From Acidobacteriota bacterium (GTDB taxonomy: Bacteria > Acidobacteriota > Thermoanaerobaculia > Multivoradales > JBCCEF01), in NCBI GenBank assembly GCA_039028635.1, contig JBCCHV010000037.1, forward strand, positions 1 to 64,000: a stretch of 64,000 nucleotides of DNA. The letters run 5' to 3'. A model generated the notes under the pieces. The model saw nothing but the letters and a program-made list of their open reading frames with translations. It was not told the DNA's origin and searched no databases. Positions 23,500 to 31,692 of this stretch are shown one piece after another (the stretch's first letter is position 1; every line of letters begins with the position of its first letter). The translations under genes were made by a program, and so were the position numbers.

Positions 23500-24885
23500 A
23501 TGCATCGTTCGAAGTTCCTTTCCGGTTTCGTTGTCGTTCTGACCCTCGGCCTGGCAGGCGGCGCGACCGCATCGGCCGAGCGCCTCGCCGTGCTCGATAT
23601 CGATGGCATCGGCCACCAGCGCCTCGAGGACCTCAAACAAGAAGACGGAATTCGCTGGTGGGTAGAGCTCGATCAAGAGCTCTTGGTCGCCGTCGAGGGT
23701 GACGATCTGCGGGTGTCGAGCAAGGCGTCCTTCGACATCGAGGGGCCGCTGTTCCTGGTGCGCACCGGTCACGGCCACCAGCTCGACGACCTCGCCGGTA
23801 CCCAGCGTCTGACCTCCGGCGGCGGCTGGGCGGTGGTCAGTGCCGCCGGTCGCGGCGAGTTGGAGGCTCATCTGCTCCATGAAGGCCACGCCGGCTGCGC
23901 CCGCCATCCGGGCGTTTTTCCACTTCGCCCCAACACGGTGCTCGCCCGCCAAGCCGCCAACGATCCACCGCGACTGGGAACGGTCTTCGATCCCGGCCTG
24001 CAAGACCTGGTCGATGAGGTCGATGCCGATCGCTGGTTCAACGATGCCTCGACCCTCGCTGCCTTCAACCGCTGGACCCGCGGTGGTGAGATCTTGCAGG
24101 CGCGGGACTGGCTGGTCGATCAGTTCGAGGCCGTCGCCGGTTTGGCTGTCACTACCGAAAGCTTCGCCGTCGGTGCCGACACCGGTTTCAACGTCATTGC
24201 GACTCTGCCGGGCACCAGCCAGCCAGACGACTGGCTGATCATCGGCGCCCACTACGATTCCGTCAGCCAGAACCCGAGCTCGGCCGCCCCCGGCGCCGAG
24301 GACAACGCCTCGGGCTGCTCCGGCGTGCTCCAACTGGCGCGCATCCTGAGCCGCCGCTCTCCCGCCGCGACGCTGATCTTCATCTGCTATGCGGGCGAAG
24401 AGCAGGGCCTCTTCGGCAGCACCGATCACGCCTCCAAGCTGGTCAACAGCGGCAACAACTCGAAGGTGCAGGGCGTCTTGATCATGGACATGATCGGCTT
24501 CACCGCCGACAGCGATCTCGACAGCCTGCTCGAGGCCAACAGCGGCAGCCAATCGTTGATCCAGCTCTTCGCCGACGCCGGCAATGCCTTCAGCGATCTC
24601 CGGATCGTGACCTCCCTGAACCCCTTCGGCTCAGACCACGTCCCCTACCTCAACCGCGGCATGAGAGCTCTGCTGGTGATCGAGAACGACTGGGACCAGT
24701 ACCCCGGCTACCACCGCACCTCGGATTTGCCAGCCAACCTCGACCGCGACATGGGGGGCGAGACCCTCAAGATGAACGTCGCCGCCATCGCCCACCTCGC
24801 GGGAGTGAACGCGACCAGCACGACGATCTTCGAGGACGGCTTCGAGAGCGGCAACCTCGGCGCCTGGACCGAGAGTGCGCCCTAG
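23500..24885 (+). CDS. Secreted M28-family zinc peptidase with GFESG C-terminal tail
   Basis: A 461-aa exported aminopeptidase-like protein. Signal peptide MHRSKFLSGFVVVLTLGLAGGATASA; a propeptide-like region follows up to about residue 190. The di-zinc site is seen in LIIGAHYDSV (H251, D253), AEDNASGCSG (bridging Asp), CYAGEEQGLFGS (Glu-Glu), DMIGF and GYHRTSD (last His). The C-terminus ends IFEDGFESGNLGAWTESAP, a tail found at the end of many unrelated secreted proteins in some phyla and thought to be a sorting or anchoring sequence; this role is not established. The gene is divergent from vapBC and convergent with the TPR gene. Confidence 0.92.
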   Translation: MHRSKFLSGFVVVLTLGLAGGATASAERLAVLDIDGIGHQRLEDLKQEDGIRWWVELDQELLVAVEGDDLRVSSKASFDIEGPLFLVRTGHGHQLDDLAGTQRLTSGGGWAVVSAAGRGELEAHLLHEGHAGCARHPGVFPLRPNTVLARQAANDPPRLGTVFDPGLQDLVDEVDADRWFNDASTLAAFNRWTRGGEILQARDWLVDQFEAVAGLAVTTESFAVGADTGFNVIATLPGTSQPDDWLIIGAHYDSVSQNPSSAAPGAEDNASGCSGVLQLARILSRRSPAATLIFICYAGEEQGLFGSTDHASKLVNSGNNSKVQGVLIMDMIGFTADSDLDSLLEANSGSQSLIQLFADAGNAFSDLRIVTSLNPFGSDHVPYLNRGMRALLVIENDWDQYPGYHRTSDLPANLDRDMGGETLKMNVAAIAHLAGVNATSTTIFEDGFESGNLGAWTESAP

Positions 24886-24928
24886 GGCCAGCAGGGTTTG
24901 TAGGCAGGCCGTAGAGACGGCCGAAACG

Positions 24929-26260
24929 CTAGGCCGACTGCTGGAAGGCGAGCTGGGGATCTCGCCGGGCGCGCTCGAGATACTGCGTCAAGTCGGCCAG
25001 CAGGCCCGTGGTGACGGCCTCTTCTTGCGCCGCTTGCTGGAGTAGCAGCAGCGCCGCGAGCGCTTCGCGATGAACCGCCTGCACCTCGAAGATGCCGCGG
25101 ATCTCCTCGGCGACCTCCACCACCTCACGCCGCCGACCTTGGCGCATCAGCACCGCCGCCAGCTCGAGGGAGACCAGGGCGGCATCGAAGGCTTTGCCTT
25201 CCGCGACGAAACCATCGCGGGTGGCGCGAAAACCTTCGGTCGCCTCGGCGAGCCGGTCGAAGCCGGCCGCGACCTTGGATTCGAGCCAGCTGAGGCGAAG
25301 TTGGGTCCACGGTTCCGGAAACTCCCGGTAGCGATGGCGGACCGCCGCGAGACCTTCTCGGGCTTCACCAAACTGCCCACCTTCGGCGAGATAGAACAGG
25401 CGATTGTGAATCGCGCAGAGGGAAAGGAACGGCTCCTGCAAGCCCTCGAGACAGCGCTCCGCCCTCTCGACGGCCGCGATCGCGCCTTCGAGATCACCGG
25501 TTTCCTTGTAGACGGTGCTCGCCGACAGCAGCGTCCGCGCCACACTCACCGGATCTTCGGCGAGCTGATAGAGCACTGCAGAACGACTGAAGAGAGCCTC
25601 ACTGGCGGAGAACCGACGCTGATCACAGGCCAGAATCGCCTCCAGCCAGTCGAGCTCGGCGAGGGCGAGGGAATCGACCAGCTGCTGCTGACGGGCCATG
25701 GCGCGAGCGGCATCGAGTCGGCGCCGTGCCTGCCGAAGCTCCCCATCGGCTCGCAGCGCATTACCGAGATGGGCCAGGGAAAGCACCATCAACTCTCCCT
25801 GGAATGGCGCCGGAATGCGGAGGGAAACCTCATAGGCGAGCTCTGAGAAATGACGGGCCTCGGCCGCGGCCCCCGGCAGGGCCGCCCGACAGTCGCGCAG
25901 CAGAGCCTCCGCCAGAAACGGACTGCGGAAGCGTCTTCGGGCCCGCTGGACGCGACCCAAGCGATCTCCCGGACCGAGCCGAAGCAACGTCTGGTAGTCC
26001 TCCCTCGACCGCTGACGTTCGTCGGACAGCTCCCGATGAAGGTCCGCCGAACGGCGGCGGACGCGAGCAAAAACATCGTCCATCGCGGCACCGTCGTCGG
26101 CGACCTCGGTCGGCTCGCGTTGGAATCGCAACAGTTCCTCGCGACAGGTCGGACAGATCTGAGAGAGGTGGCTCAGCACCCACTGAGTCACGCTCTCCGC
26201 ATCGACCTTGCCAGAATCAAGGGCGCGCAAGATTTCGGCGGTGATATGGATATCCGTCAC
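24929..26260 (-). CDS. TPR-like helical-repeat protein with N-terminal HX4CXXC motif
   Basis: A 443-aa protein with no signal or membrane segment. The GTG at 26260 behind GGGAGGA is preferred. The first about 45 residues contain VLSHLSQICPTCREELLRF, an HX4CXXC pattern like that of zinc-finger anti-sigma domains. The rest is a series of TPR-like helix pairs, e.g. GELMVLSLAHLGNALRADGE, SVARTLLSASTVYKETGDLEGAI and ALVSLELAAVLMRQGRRREVV. It is the last gene of the leftward sigma/anti-sigma/CHAT cluster, 104 bp after the small exported protein. It could be a cytoplasmic scaffold or a second sigma-binding protein. Function not known. Confidence 0.8.
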   Translation of the reverse strand: MTDIHITAEILRALDSGKVDAESVTQWVLSHLSQICPTCREELLRFQREPTEVADDGAAMDDVFARVRRRSADLHRELSDERQRSREDYQTLLRLGPGDRLGRVQRARRRFRSPFLAEALLRDCRAALPGAAAEARHFSELAYEVSLRIPAPFQGELMVLSLAHLGNALRADGELRQARRRLDAARAMARQQQLVDSLALAELDWLEAILACDQRRFSASEALFSRSAVLYQLAEDPVSVARTLLSASTVYKETGDLEGAIAAVERAERCLEGLQEPFLSLCAIHNRLFYLAEGGQFGEAREGLAAVRHRYREFPEPWTQLRLSWLESKVAAGFDRLAEATEGFRATRDGFVAEGKAFDAALVSLELAAVLMRQGRRREVVEVAEEIRGIFEVQAVHREALAALLLLQQAAQEEAVTTGLLADLTQYLERARRDPQLAFQQSA

Positions 26261-26364
26261 AAGTCCTCCCGATCGGTGTCCCCTGATATTGGGTGTGAGG
26301 AACTTCGAGTTTTCGTGACAAAAAGATCGCGCCGGCGCACCTCGAGCGACGCACCGGCGCTGTT

Positions 26365-26628
26365 TCAACGGGCCGCCACACCTCCCCCAGGATCCATCTG
26401 ACCTCCACCGTCATCTCCTTCATGGGTCGGCTCGCCGTTCCCCGTCGTCTCCTCCGGAGTCGAGCTCGAGCCCGCCCCGAAGGACTCCAGGAGGTTCGAC
26501 CAGAACAAGGCGAGACGACTCGACGGTGTCCTCGCTTCGAGCTCCGGAGCGCCGTAGAGCGAAAGCCCCAACGACGCCATGCAGACAATCAAGACGAGGA
26601 GAACGAGGTTGCGTGCACTTCTTCGCAT
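26365..26628 (-). CDS. Small exported protein with Gly-rich MDPGG tail
   Basis: An 87-aa protein. It begins with a signal or anchor segment (RNLVLLVLIVCMASLGLSLYG), then a short helical part (RLALFWSNLLESFG), then a low-complexity acidic/Gly/Thr tail ending GGGQMDPGGGVAAR. GGGGAG precedes the ATG at good spacing. It lies between the CHAT gene and the TPR gene, in the same direction. It has no cysteine pair or enzyme motif. Being exported and small and next to an exported CHAT protease, it is a natural candidate substrate or signal (inference). Confidence 0.7.
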   Translation of the reverse strand: MRRSARNLVLLVLIVCMASLGLSLYGAPELEARTPSSRLALFWSNLLESFGAGSSSTPEETTGNGEPTHEGDDGGGQMDPGGGVAAR

Positions 26629-26817
26629 AGTCCACTCCCCCTATGGACGGGTCGAAATGGGGGCTTCGATGCCCCTATCGCCCGCCGCCACTTAGAAGAG
26701 TGCCTCAAAGCGTAACGATTGCGTCAAGAAGCAAAAAAATCATCGGCCAACGACAGGCCGAGGGCGGCTTCTCGAGGCGATCCCATCTCGCGGAAGCCCC
26801 GATCCGCTTGCAGGCAG

Positions 26818-27020
26818 CTAGCAGGTTGCTGAGAAGCCTGCGACCGAGCACGCAAGGGCTCGGCGGCGAAGCCGCAAGACGGGGTGAGCCCCTGCGCGAG
26901 CCGCCGAAACCGCACTTTTTCGGGCCGGACCGCGCAGGCGAGGAGGCGCTCAGCCCCTTTGATAAACGGCAAGCAGCGCTGAAAAGCTCGCGAAGCGCGA
27001 CTTTCTCAGCAGCCTGCTAG
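26818..27020. repeat. 203-bp inverted-repeat element (MITE-like), CTAGCAGG family
   Basis: Left end CTAGCAGGTTGCTGAGAAG (26818-26836) and right end TTCTCAGCAGCCTGCTAG (27003-27020) are inverted repeats with one mismatch. The interior has further hairpins and no gene. The TAG stop of the CHAT gene is formed by the right end of the element. The same end sequence is found alone at 1544-1562 and in two copies at 140-344. No transposase is encoded; it would have to be moved in trans. Confidence 0.75.
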
Positions 27021-29797
27021 CGCAGCCAGCGGCGGCCGAGCAAGTAGGCGAGCAGCAGCACGAAGAGGAGAATCGTAATCATGATCGATCTCTGGTGACA
27101 GGCCCACCAACGGCGAGCCGGCGGTTGCTCGAAGGGCACGAACTCACCGTCTCCAAGCACCATGATGCCGGCCCAGGCCTCGACCGGCAGCCCCTCGCGA
27201 CGCAGCGCATCCTGGGTCTTGCCGAGGGCCTGGGCAACGGAGACGCCTTGCACCAGCTCGCGATAGAAAGAGGTAAAGAAATACTCCGCATGCGCATCCT
27301 GCAGGGACCAGTAACTACCGATGACCACACGCGCTCCCGCCTCGAAGAAGGCGCGCGCCAGGCCGAGGGGCCCCTCCCCCTGCAGGATGCGTCCGGTCGC
27401 ACCGCGGCAGGCCGACAAGACCACCATGTGCTGATCGAGATCGAGATCGACGATCTCGGGAATCGAGAGCCGCCCATCGTCGTCACCGGTCCCGGAGGTC
27501 AAGAGCACCGCCGAGCGCTCCGGCTGATCGCGATCGGTCATCGCATGGGTGGCGAAGTGAAGGATCTGGAAGTCCGAAGGCGGCGTTTGCTTCAGCCGCC
27601 CTTCGGTGGCCTCGGCTCCCATCCAGGCGCGGCTGCCACCACCCAGCACGCAGACGATCTCGCGACCCTCCCGCCGAGCATGGGGCAACGGACCGAGGTC
27701 CTTGCGCGCCAACACGCGCTCGAGCCTTTCCACCTGGACCGGCTCATCGCTGAGATCGGCAACCTGTAGCGGCACCGGATCGGCAAAGACCAGGGCTGGC
27801 GTCGCGAAGGGCGGCTCGGCCCGGGCTCGAGTCTGGCGCTGCTCGAACCAAAGGGTCGCCGAGGGCACCACCGAGAGGCTGAAGCGCTCGGTGATGGATC
27901 GCCCGTCGCCGAGCTCGACGAGGGCGAAGGGGAAGCGGTGGAGATTGCCATCGGGCACGATGGTGAGCTTGGTCACCTCCGGCGGCAAGGCCGCGATCGG
28001 CCCTGCGAAAAGCGACTCGGTCAGCGCCGAGAGAGGTCGCGGCAGCAATGGGTCGGCCGGCAAGTTGCGCTCGAAGAGATTGAGGAACATCCTCACTTGG
28101 TCCTCCACCTCGTCGCCGGACGGCAGACGGAAGATCTCGACGCTTTTTGGACGCAGAACCAAAGCCCAGGAGCCGCCGGCGAAGGATCCGTTGGCATAGC
28201 GATCCCGCGCCATCTGGAAGGTGAGCAGTGCTTCATCCGGCGCCATTCGCGCCTGCACCTGCCGGAGGTCCGGAATCAGTGCTTCCCAAGAGTCGTCCTG
28301 GCGGCGAGCCACGGGCCCCAACAGCTCCAGCAGATTCCGCGCCCTGACCCGTTCGGCGAGAACGAAAGCCTCCTCGACCGCCGCCGACGGCTCCAGCTCG
28401 GAGGTCGCCTGTGCGAGGAGGCGACCACTGACGGTGGCGTAAAGGCGACGCCAGACAGCGAACACTTCGGCTCGGCTGCCGCGGCTCTGCTGTTGCCGTC
28501 GAAGCTCTTCGATCTCCTGCAGATAGGCCTGCGACTTCGTCAGGGCATCCTCGAGGCCGCCCATTCTTGGTTCTTCCCAAACGACCTCGAGGGCATCCTC
28601 CAGCATGTTCAAGCGCACGCTGCCGCGCTGCCCGGCGAGCAAGGCCTCCACCTCGGCAGTACTGGCCTCGCCAGCCCTCGCCGCCAGCAGCGAGCTTCGG
28701 CAGTAGAGCGCCTCGGTCCTCGGCCGGTCGGCGGCGAGCTCGAGGCAACGCTCGAAGTCGGCTCGTCCGTCCTCCTTGCCACGCAAGCGCCCGAGCTCAT
28801 TCCAAGCCAACATCTCGAGACCGACGGATCCGGTCGCTTCGGCCAGCTCGACGATGCGCGCGAGCTTGGCTTCGAGATCGCCGATTTCTCCCTGCAGCAC
28901 CCGGAACACCACCTGGTCGTAGAGACTGCGAGCCTCGGTGCTGAGAGCGCCGTGCTCGCGCGCCCAATCGGCGAGCTCGCGCAGCACACCTTGCGCCGCC
29001 GCGTAGCGCCCCATCTCACCCAGCGCCTTGGCCAGAACGCTCAGGCTGGTGCGATAGACGTCGCGATCCAGGCCCGTCCGCGGCGCGACCGCGCGGATCC
29101 GCTCACAGGTTTCCTGCACACCCCTAAGGTCCTCACCGAGGCGGAATTGGCGCTCCGCCCGGAGTAAATCGAGCCGCAGGCAAGGCACGTCCGTCGAGCC
29201 GGCCTCGGGACACCTTTCTCCCAGAAAGCTCGCCAGCTGGCGCTCCCGCTGCTCCGCCTGGTCGAACCGACCGCGCGCCAGCTCGAGGCGCGCCAAGACG
29301 ATGTGGCAGGAAACCACTCCCTCGAGATCATCGGCGGCGCGGAACTCCGGCAGCAGGTCCAGGATGGCCGCGATCGTCCCAGCCCGGTCCGATCCATAGG
29401 TCAACAAGGCACGAAAGTACCGAGTCCATCGTGAGCTCGGCTCGGCGGCGAGTCGTGTGAGATAGAGCCGGCGGGCCTCCGGCCCGGAACGGGAGGCGCG
29501 GAACAGGCAGATCAAGCGCTCGCGACCGCCGGCCGCGTGGGCGTCACAGGAGGCCAAGGCATCGACCGCCGACGGCGCTTCGGCCTCGGCGGCCGCGGGC
29601 CTCGAGACCACCGAGGAGGCGGCGACCGCCAGGACCAGCCATCCGACCATGGTCGCGACTCGGAGACGACGCCAGGCGCCGAGCAAGCTGCGTCGGGCCG
29701 GCCTGCGCCCGCCCTGCGCCGCGGCGACGGACCGGCGCCCCTCGCCCTCCGAGGCGGCGTCCGCGAACCAGCTCCCGTCCCTCCCTGTCACTCCCAT
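27017..29797 (-). CDS. Exported TPR-CHAT peptidase with C-terminal membrane anchor
   Basis: A 926-aa protein. A long basic N-region with RRLRV is followed by a hydrophobic segment ending ASSVVSRPAAAEA (about residues 50-75), a signal peptide or anchor. The middle (about 90-480) is a set of TPR-like helical repeats. The C-terminal third is a CHAT domain: H751 in ILHFATHAMTD and C797 in VLSACRGATGRILQGEG form the caspase-like His/Cys pair, with GARVVIGSYWSLQDAHAEYF after it. The last about 25 residues (MITILLFVLLLAYLLGRRWLR) are a transmembrane helix. If the N-segment is cleaved, the peptidase faces the periplasm, unlike the cytosolic TPR-CHAT of type III-E CRISPR. The ATG has GGGAG upstream. 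The stop is formed by the right end of an inverted-repeat element. Confidence 0.88.
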   Translation of the reverse strand: MGVTGRDGSWFADAASEGEGRRSVAAAQGGRRPARRSLLGAWRRLRVATMVGWLVLAVAASSVVSRPAAAEAEAPSAVDALASCDAHAAGGRERLICLFRASRSGPEARRLYLTRLAAEPSSRWTRYFRALLTYGSDRAGTIAAILDLLPEFRAADDLEGVVSCHIVLARLELARGRFDQAEQRERQLASFLGERCPEAGSTDVPCLRLDLLRAERQFRLGEDLRGVQETCERIRAVAPRTGLDRDVYRTSLSVLAKALGEMGRYAAAQGVLRELADWAREHGALSTEARSLYDQVVFRVLQGEIGDLEAKLARIVELAEATGSVGLEMLAWNELGRLRGKEDGRADFERCLELAADRPRTEALYCRSSLLAARAGEASTAEVEALLAGQRGSVRLNMLEDALEVVWEEPRMGGLEDALTKSQAYLQEIEELRRQQQSRGSRAEVFAVWRRLYATVSGRLLAQATSELEPSAAVEEAFVLAERVRARNLLELLGPVARRQDDSWEALIPDLRQVQARMAPDEALLTFQMARDRYANGSFAGGSWALVLRPKSVEIFRLPSGDEVEDQVRMFLNLFERNLPADPLLPRPLSALTESLFAGPIAALPPEVTKLTIVPDGNLHRFPFALVELGDGRSITERFSLSVVPSATLWFEQRQTRARAEPPFATPALVFADPVPLQVADLSDEPVQVERLERVLARKDLGPLPHARREGREIVCVLGGGSRAWMGAEATEGRLKQTPPSDFQILHFATHAMTDRDQPERSAVLLTSGTGDDDGRLSIPEIVDLDLDQHMVVLSACRGATGRILQGEGPLGLARAFFEAGARVVIGSYWSLQDAHAEYFFTSFYRELVQGVSVAQALGKTQDALRREGLPVEAWAGIMVLGDGEFVPFEQPPARRWWACHQRSIMITILLFVLLLAYLLGRRWLR

Positions 29798-29861
29798 TCA
29801 GCTCCCTTCCCGCCTCGGCGAGAGTCGTTCGGTTCGTCCTTGGCGAGCCCTGGCGATCGGC

Positions 29862-30527
29862 CTAACTCACCTCCGAGGGCTGCCCTCCGAAGCGCTCCAA
29901 CAGCTCGCCGAGGCGCGGCTCCGCATAACCCTTGAGCGGCCTGTAGTCGGGGTCTTCCTCGACCCTCTTGGCCTCGGCGAGAAAGCGCCTTTTGTCGTCG
30001 ACAGCGCCGTCTCGCCAGCAGGCTTCGGCACGCAGCAGCCAGTAGGCGAGGATGAGGTCCTGATCGCTCTTGGAGACCGCCCCCAGGTCCTGCTCCTCGA
30101 GCCTCTCGATCAGCGGTCGCAGGTCTTCCCCTCCACACAGCGCAATCTCGAGATCGGCCAGCAAGAGTCGGCGAGTCTGGTCCTCGGCCAAGGCGTACTT
30201 CATCTTCGCCGCCTGAGAGAGCTGCTCCCGAGCTGCGTCGTGCCTCTCGCCACGCGCCAACATGCGAGCCCTCGCGACCTGACATCGGAAGGACTCCTGG
30301 GGATGGCGTTCTTGGTAGCCCGCACCGATGGCATAGAGCTGTTCCGAGAGCAGAAACTTCTCGATTCGATAGCAGTGATCGGCGACGTGCAAGAGGCACT
30401 CGAGGTGAAGGTCCGACGCCTCCACCACGACATGGGGCTCTTCCTCGTCAATCGTCACCCGCGCCGGTTTTCCGGTCGATTGGTGCGTTCCGGTCTTGTT
30501 ATCGGTAGTGTCCTCGAGATTCGTCAT
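29862..30527 (-). CDS. Helical-repeat protein of unknown function in the CHAT cluster
   Basis: A 221-aa soluble protein. The ATG at 30527 is chosen because GGGAAGGGAG precedes it. The first about 35 residues are polar and probably flexible (MTNLEDTTDNKTGTHQSTGK). The rest reads as alpha-helical repeats: ECLLHVADHCYRIEKFLLSEQLYAIG, then RARMLARGERHDAAREQLSQAA and AYWLLRAEACWRDGAVDDKRRF. No catalytic motif or export signal is visible. It lies 64 bp upstream of the CHAT gene and 68 bp downstream of the anti-sigma gene, so it belongs to the same transcript and could be an adaptor. Confidence 0.75.
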   Translation of the reverse strand: MTNLEDTTDNKTGTHQSTGKPARVTIDEEEPHVVVEASDLHLECLLHVADHCYRIEKFLLSEQLYAIGAGYQERHPQESFRCQVARARMLARGERHDAAREQLSQAAKMKYALAEDQTRRLLLADLEIALCGGEDLRPLIERLEEQDLGAVSKSDQDLILAYWLLRAEACWRDGAVDDKRRFLAEAKRVEEDPDYRPLKGYAEPRLGELLERFGGQPSEVS

Positions 30528-30595
30528 CGCAGCTCCCTTCCCTGATTCAACCGATGAGACCGCCCTGCAAGTCCATCCCTCCACAGAGCCGATCC

Positions 30596-31333
30596 CTACT
30601 TCGAAAGACCTTCGACGGTCTCCCCCTGGTTCTCACAGCAGGGAGAAGGTCCGAAGGTGAGATAAAACGTCGGCGATTCGATCACTTCACCAGCGGGCGT
30701 CTCCGCGACGACCCGCCACAAGAGCATCTCTCCGAGCACCAGCGCAGGAAGCTCGTCGAGACCCACGGTCAGCCGTGGCACCGTCAAACCGGACTCGCTG
30801 ATCACCGGCGCGAGGTCCTCGCGCTTGATCCAAACGCTGTAGAGAGAGCCCTCGGGAGCCCCCTCCCAACACAGCACGAAGGGCTGATGCAGCGGCATCG
30901 TCTCGCCGTCGAGAGGTGAGGAGATCTCGGGCTCCTCGCCGCGACTGACCACGTGATCAGGCCCCGGGCGCAGGTCATCCTGCGAGAAGAAGATGCCACT
31001 CAGAACCAGAACCAATCCCGCGGCGAGGGCCGCCGGCTTCAACCACTTCCGCCAACCCGGCCGAACCGGCTGCTGCGCCGCCTTGATCGCCTGCAGGTGG
31101 CCGGCGCAGCGCGGACATCTCAGAAGATGAGCCAAGACCTCGCGGGTTTCCTCGGGCGTTGTTTCGAGACGAGCCAGGCGCCAGAGAGTCTCGGCCCCAG
31201 GGCAAGAGGAAGCGACGCCCCCCTCTTCGCTCTCGGCACCGAGATCTAGCTTCGGATAGCGGTCATCGAGGCACTCGTGAAGGAAGTGTCGATAGGCCCG
31301 AGTCAGATCTTGCTGGGAAAGTCGCTTCGACAT
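30596..31333 (-). CDS. Zinc-finger anti-sigma factor, single-pass membrane protein
   Basis: A 245-aa protein. The N-terminal half contains EVLAHLLRCPRCAGHL, an HXXXCXXC zinc motif as in ZAS-type anti-sigma factors (about residues 68-80). One membrane helix follows (LKPAALAAGLVLVLSGIFF, about 97-115). The extracytoplasmic domain of about 125 residues (ISSPLDGETMPLHQPFVLCWEGA) looks like a beta-rich sensor. It follows the ECF sigma gene after a 359-bp gap and precedes the helical-repeat and CHAT genes. The expected role is to hold the sigma factor at the membrane until an envelope signal arrives. Confidence 0.82.
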   Translation of the reverse strand: MSKRLSQQDLTRAYRHFLHECLDDRYPKLDLGAESEEGGVASSCPGAETLWRLARLETTPEETREVLAHLLRCPRCAGHLQAIKAAQQPVRPGWRKWLKPAALAAGLVLVLSGIFFSQDDLRPGPDHVVSRGEEPEISSPLDGETMPLHQPFVLCWEGAPEGSLYSVWIKREDLAPVISESGLTVPRLTVGLDELPALVLGEMLLWRVVAETPAGEVIESPTFYLTFGPSPCCENQGETVEGLSK

Positions 31334-31692
31334 GGATTACAACGTCCTTCGTGAGATTAGTGAGCGCCGGGGCCTGCGGGATCGGAGAAACCACTTCTTG
31401 GGTCTTTCGGCCGGGGACCGAGGCGGCTGGGCCTTGCGTAAGCCCGATTGCGAAGTTCTTGACGTCTGGCGGCCAGGATTCCCTCGGGTCGATATCTCTC
31501 CGAGCTCCGGGAAAGCCCGTCGAACGGAGTGTGGCGCCCAGGGCGCAGAGTGCCCGACCTCGCCGGCAACCGGACCGCCGATCGGAGTCCGGAAGGCGAG
31601 GTTCCGCGGCGGCGCCGAGCGGCCCCGAGGGCACCGCAAGGCAGCGTCCGCCGTCGACCGACGGCACGCCGTAAAGCCTCGATAGGTAGCTC
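31334..31692. other. 359-bp gap between sigma and anti-sigma genes
   Basis: Several frames are open on both strands but none has a good start, ribosome-binding site or coherent composition. This is unusually long for a sigma/anti-sigma pair and could hold a sigma-dependent promoter for the anti-sigma/CHAT operon (reading left). I see no clear -35/-10 pair or terminator. Confidence 0.4.

Noticed and set aside
23395-24552. Long upstream extension of the vapB frame (476 codons)
   Set aside because: It is antisense to the M28 peptidase; the ribbon-helix-helix start near 23394 is the true beginning.
27017-29797. Type III-E CRISPR (Craspase) TPR-CHAT
   Set aside because: No gRAMP/Cas7-11 gene, no cas1/cas2 and no CRISPR array; the protein has an export segment and a membrane anchor.
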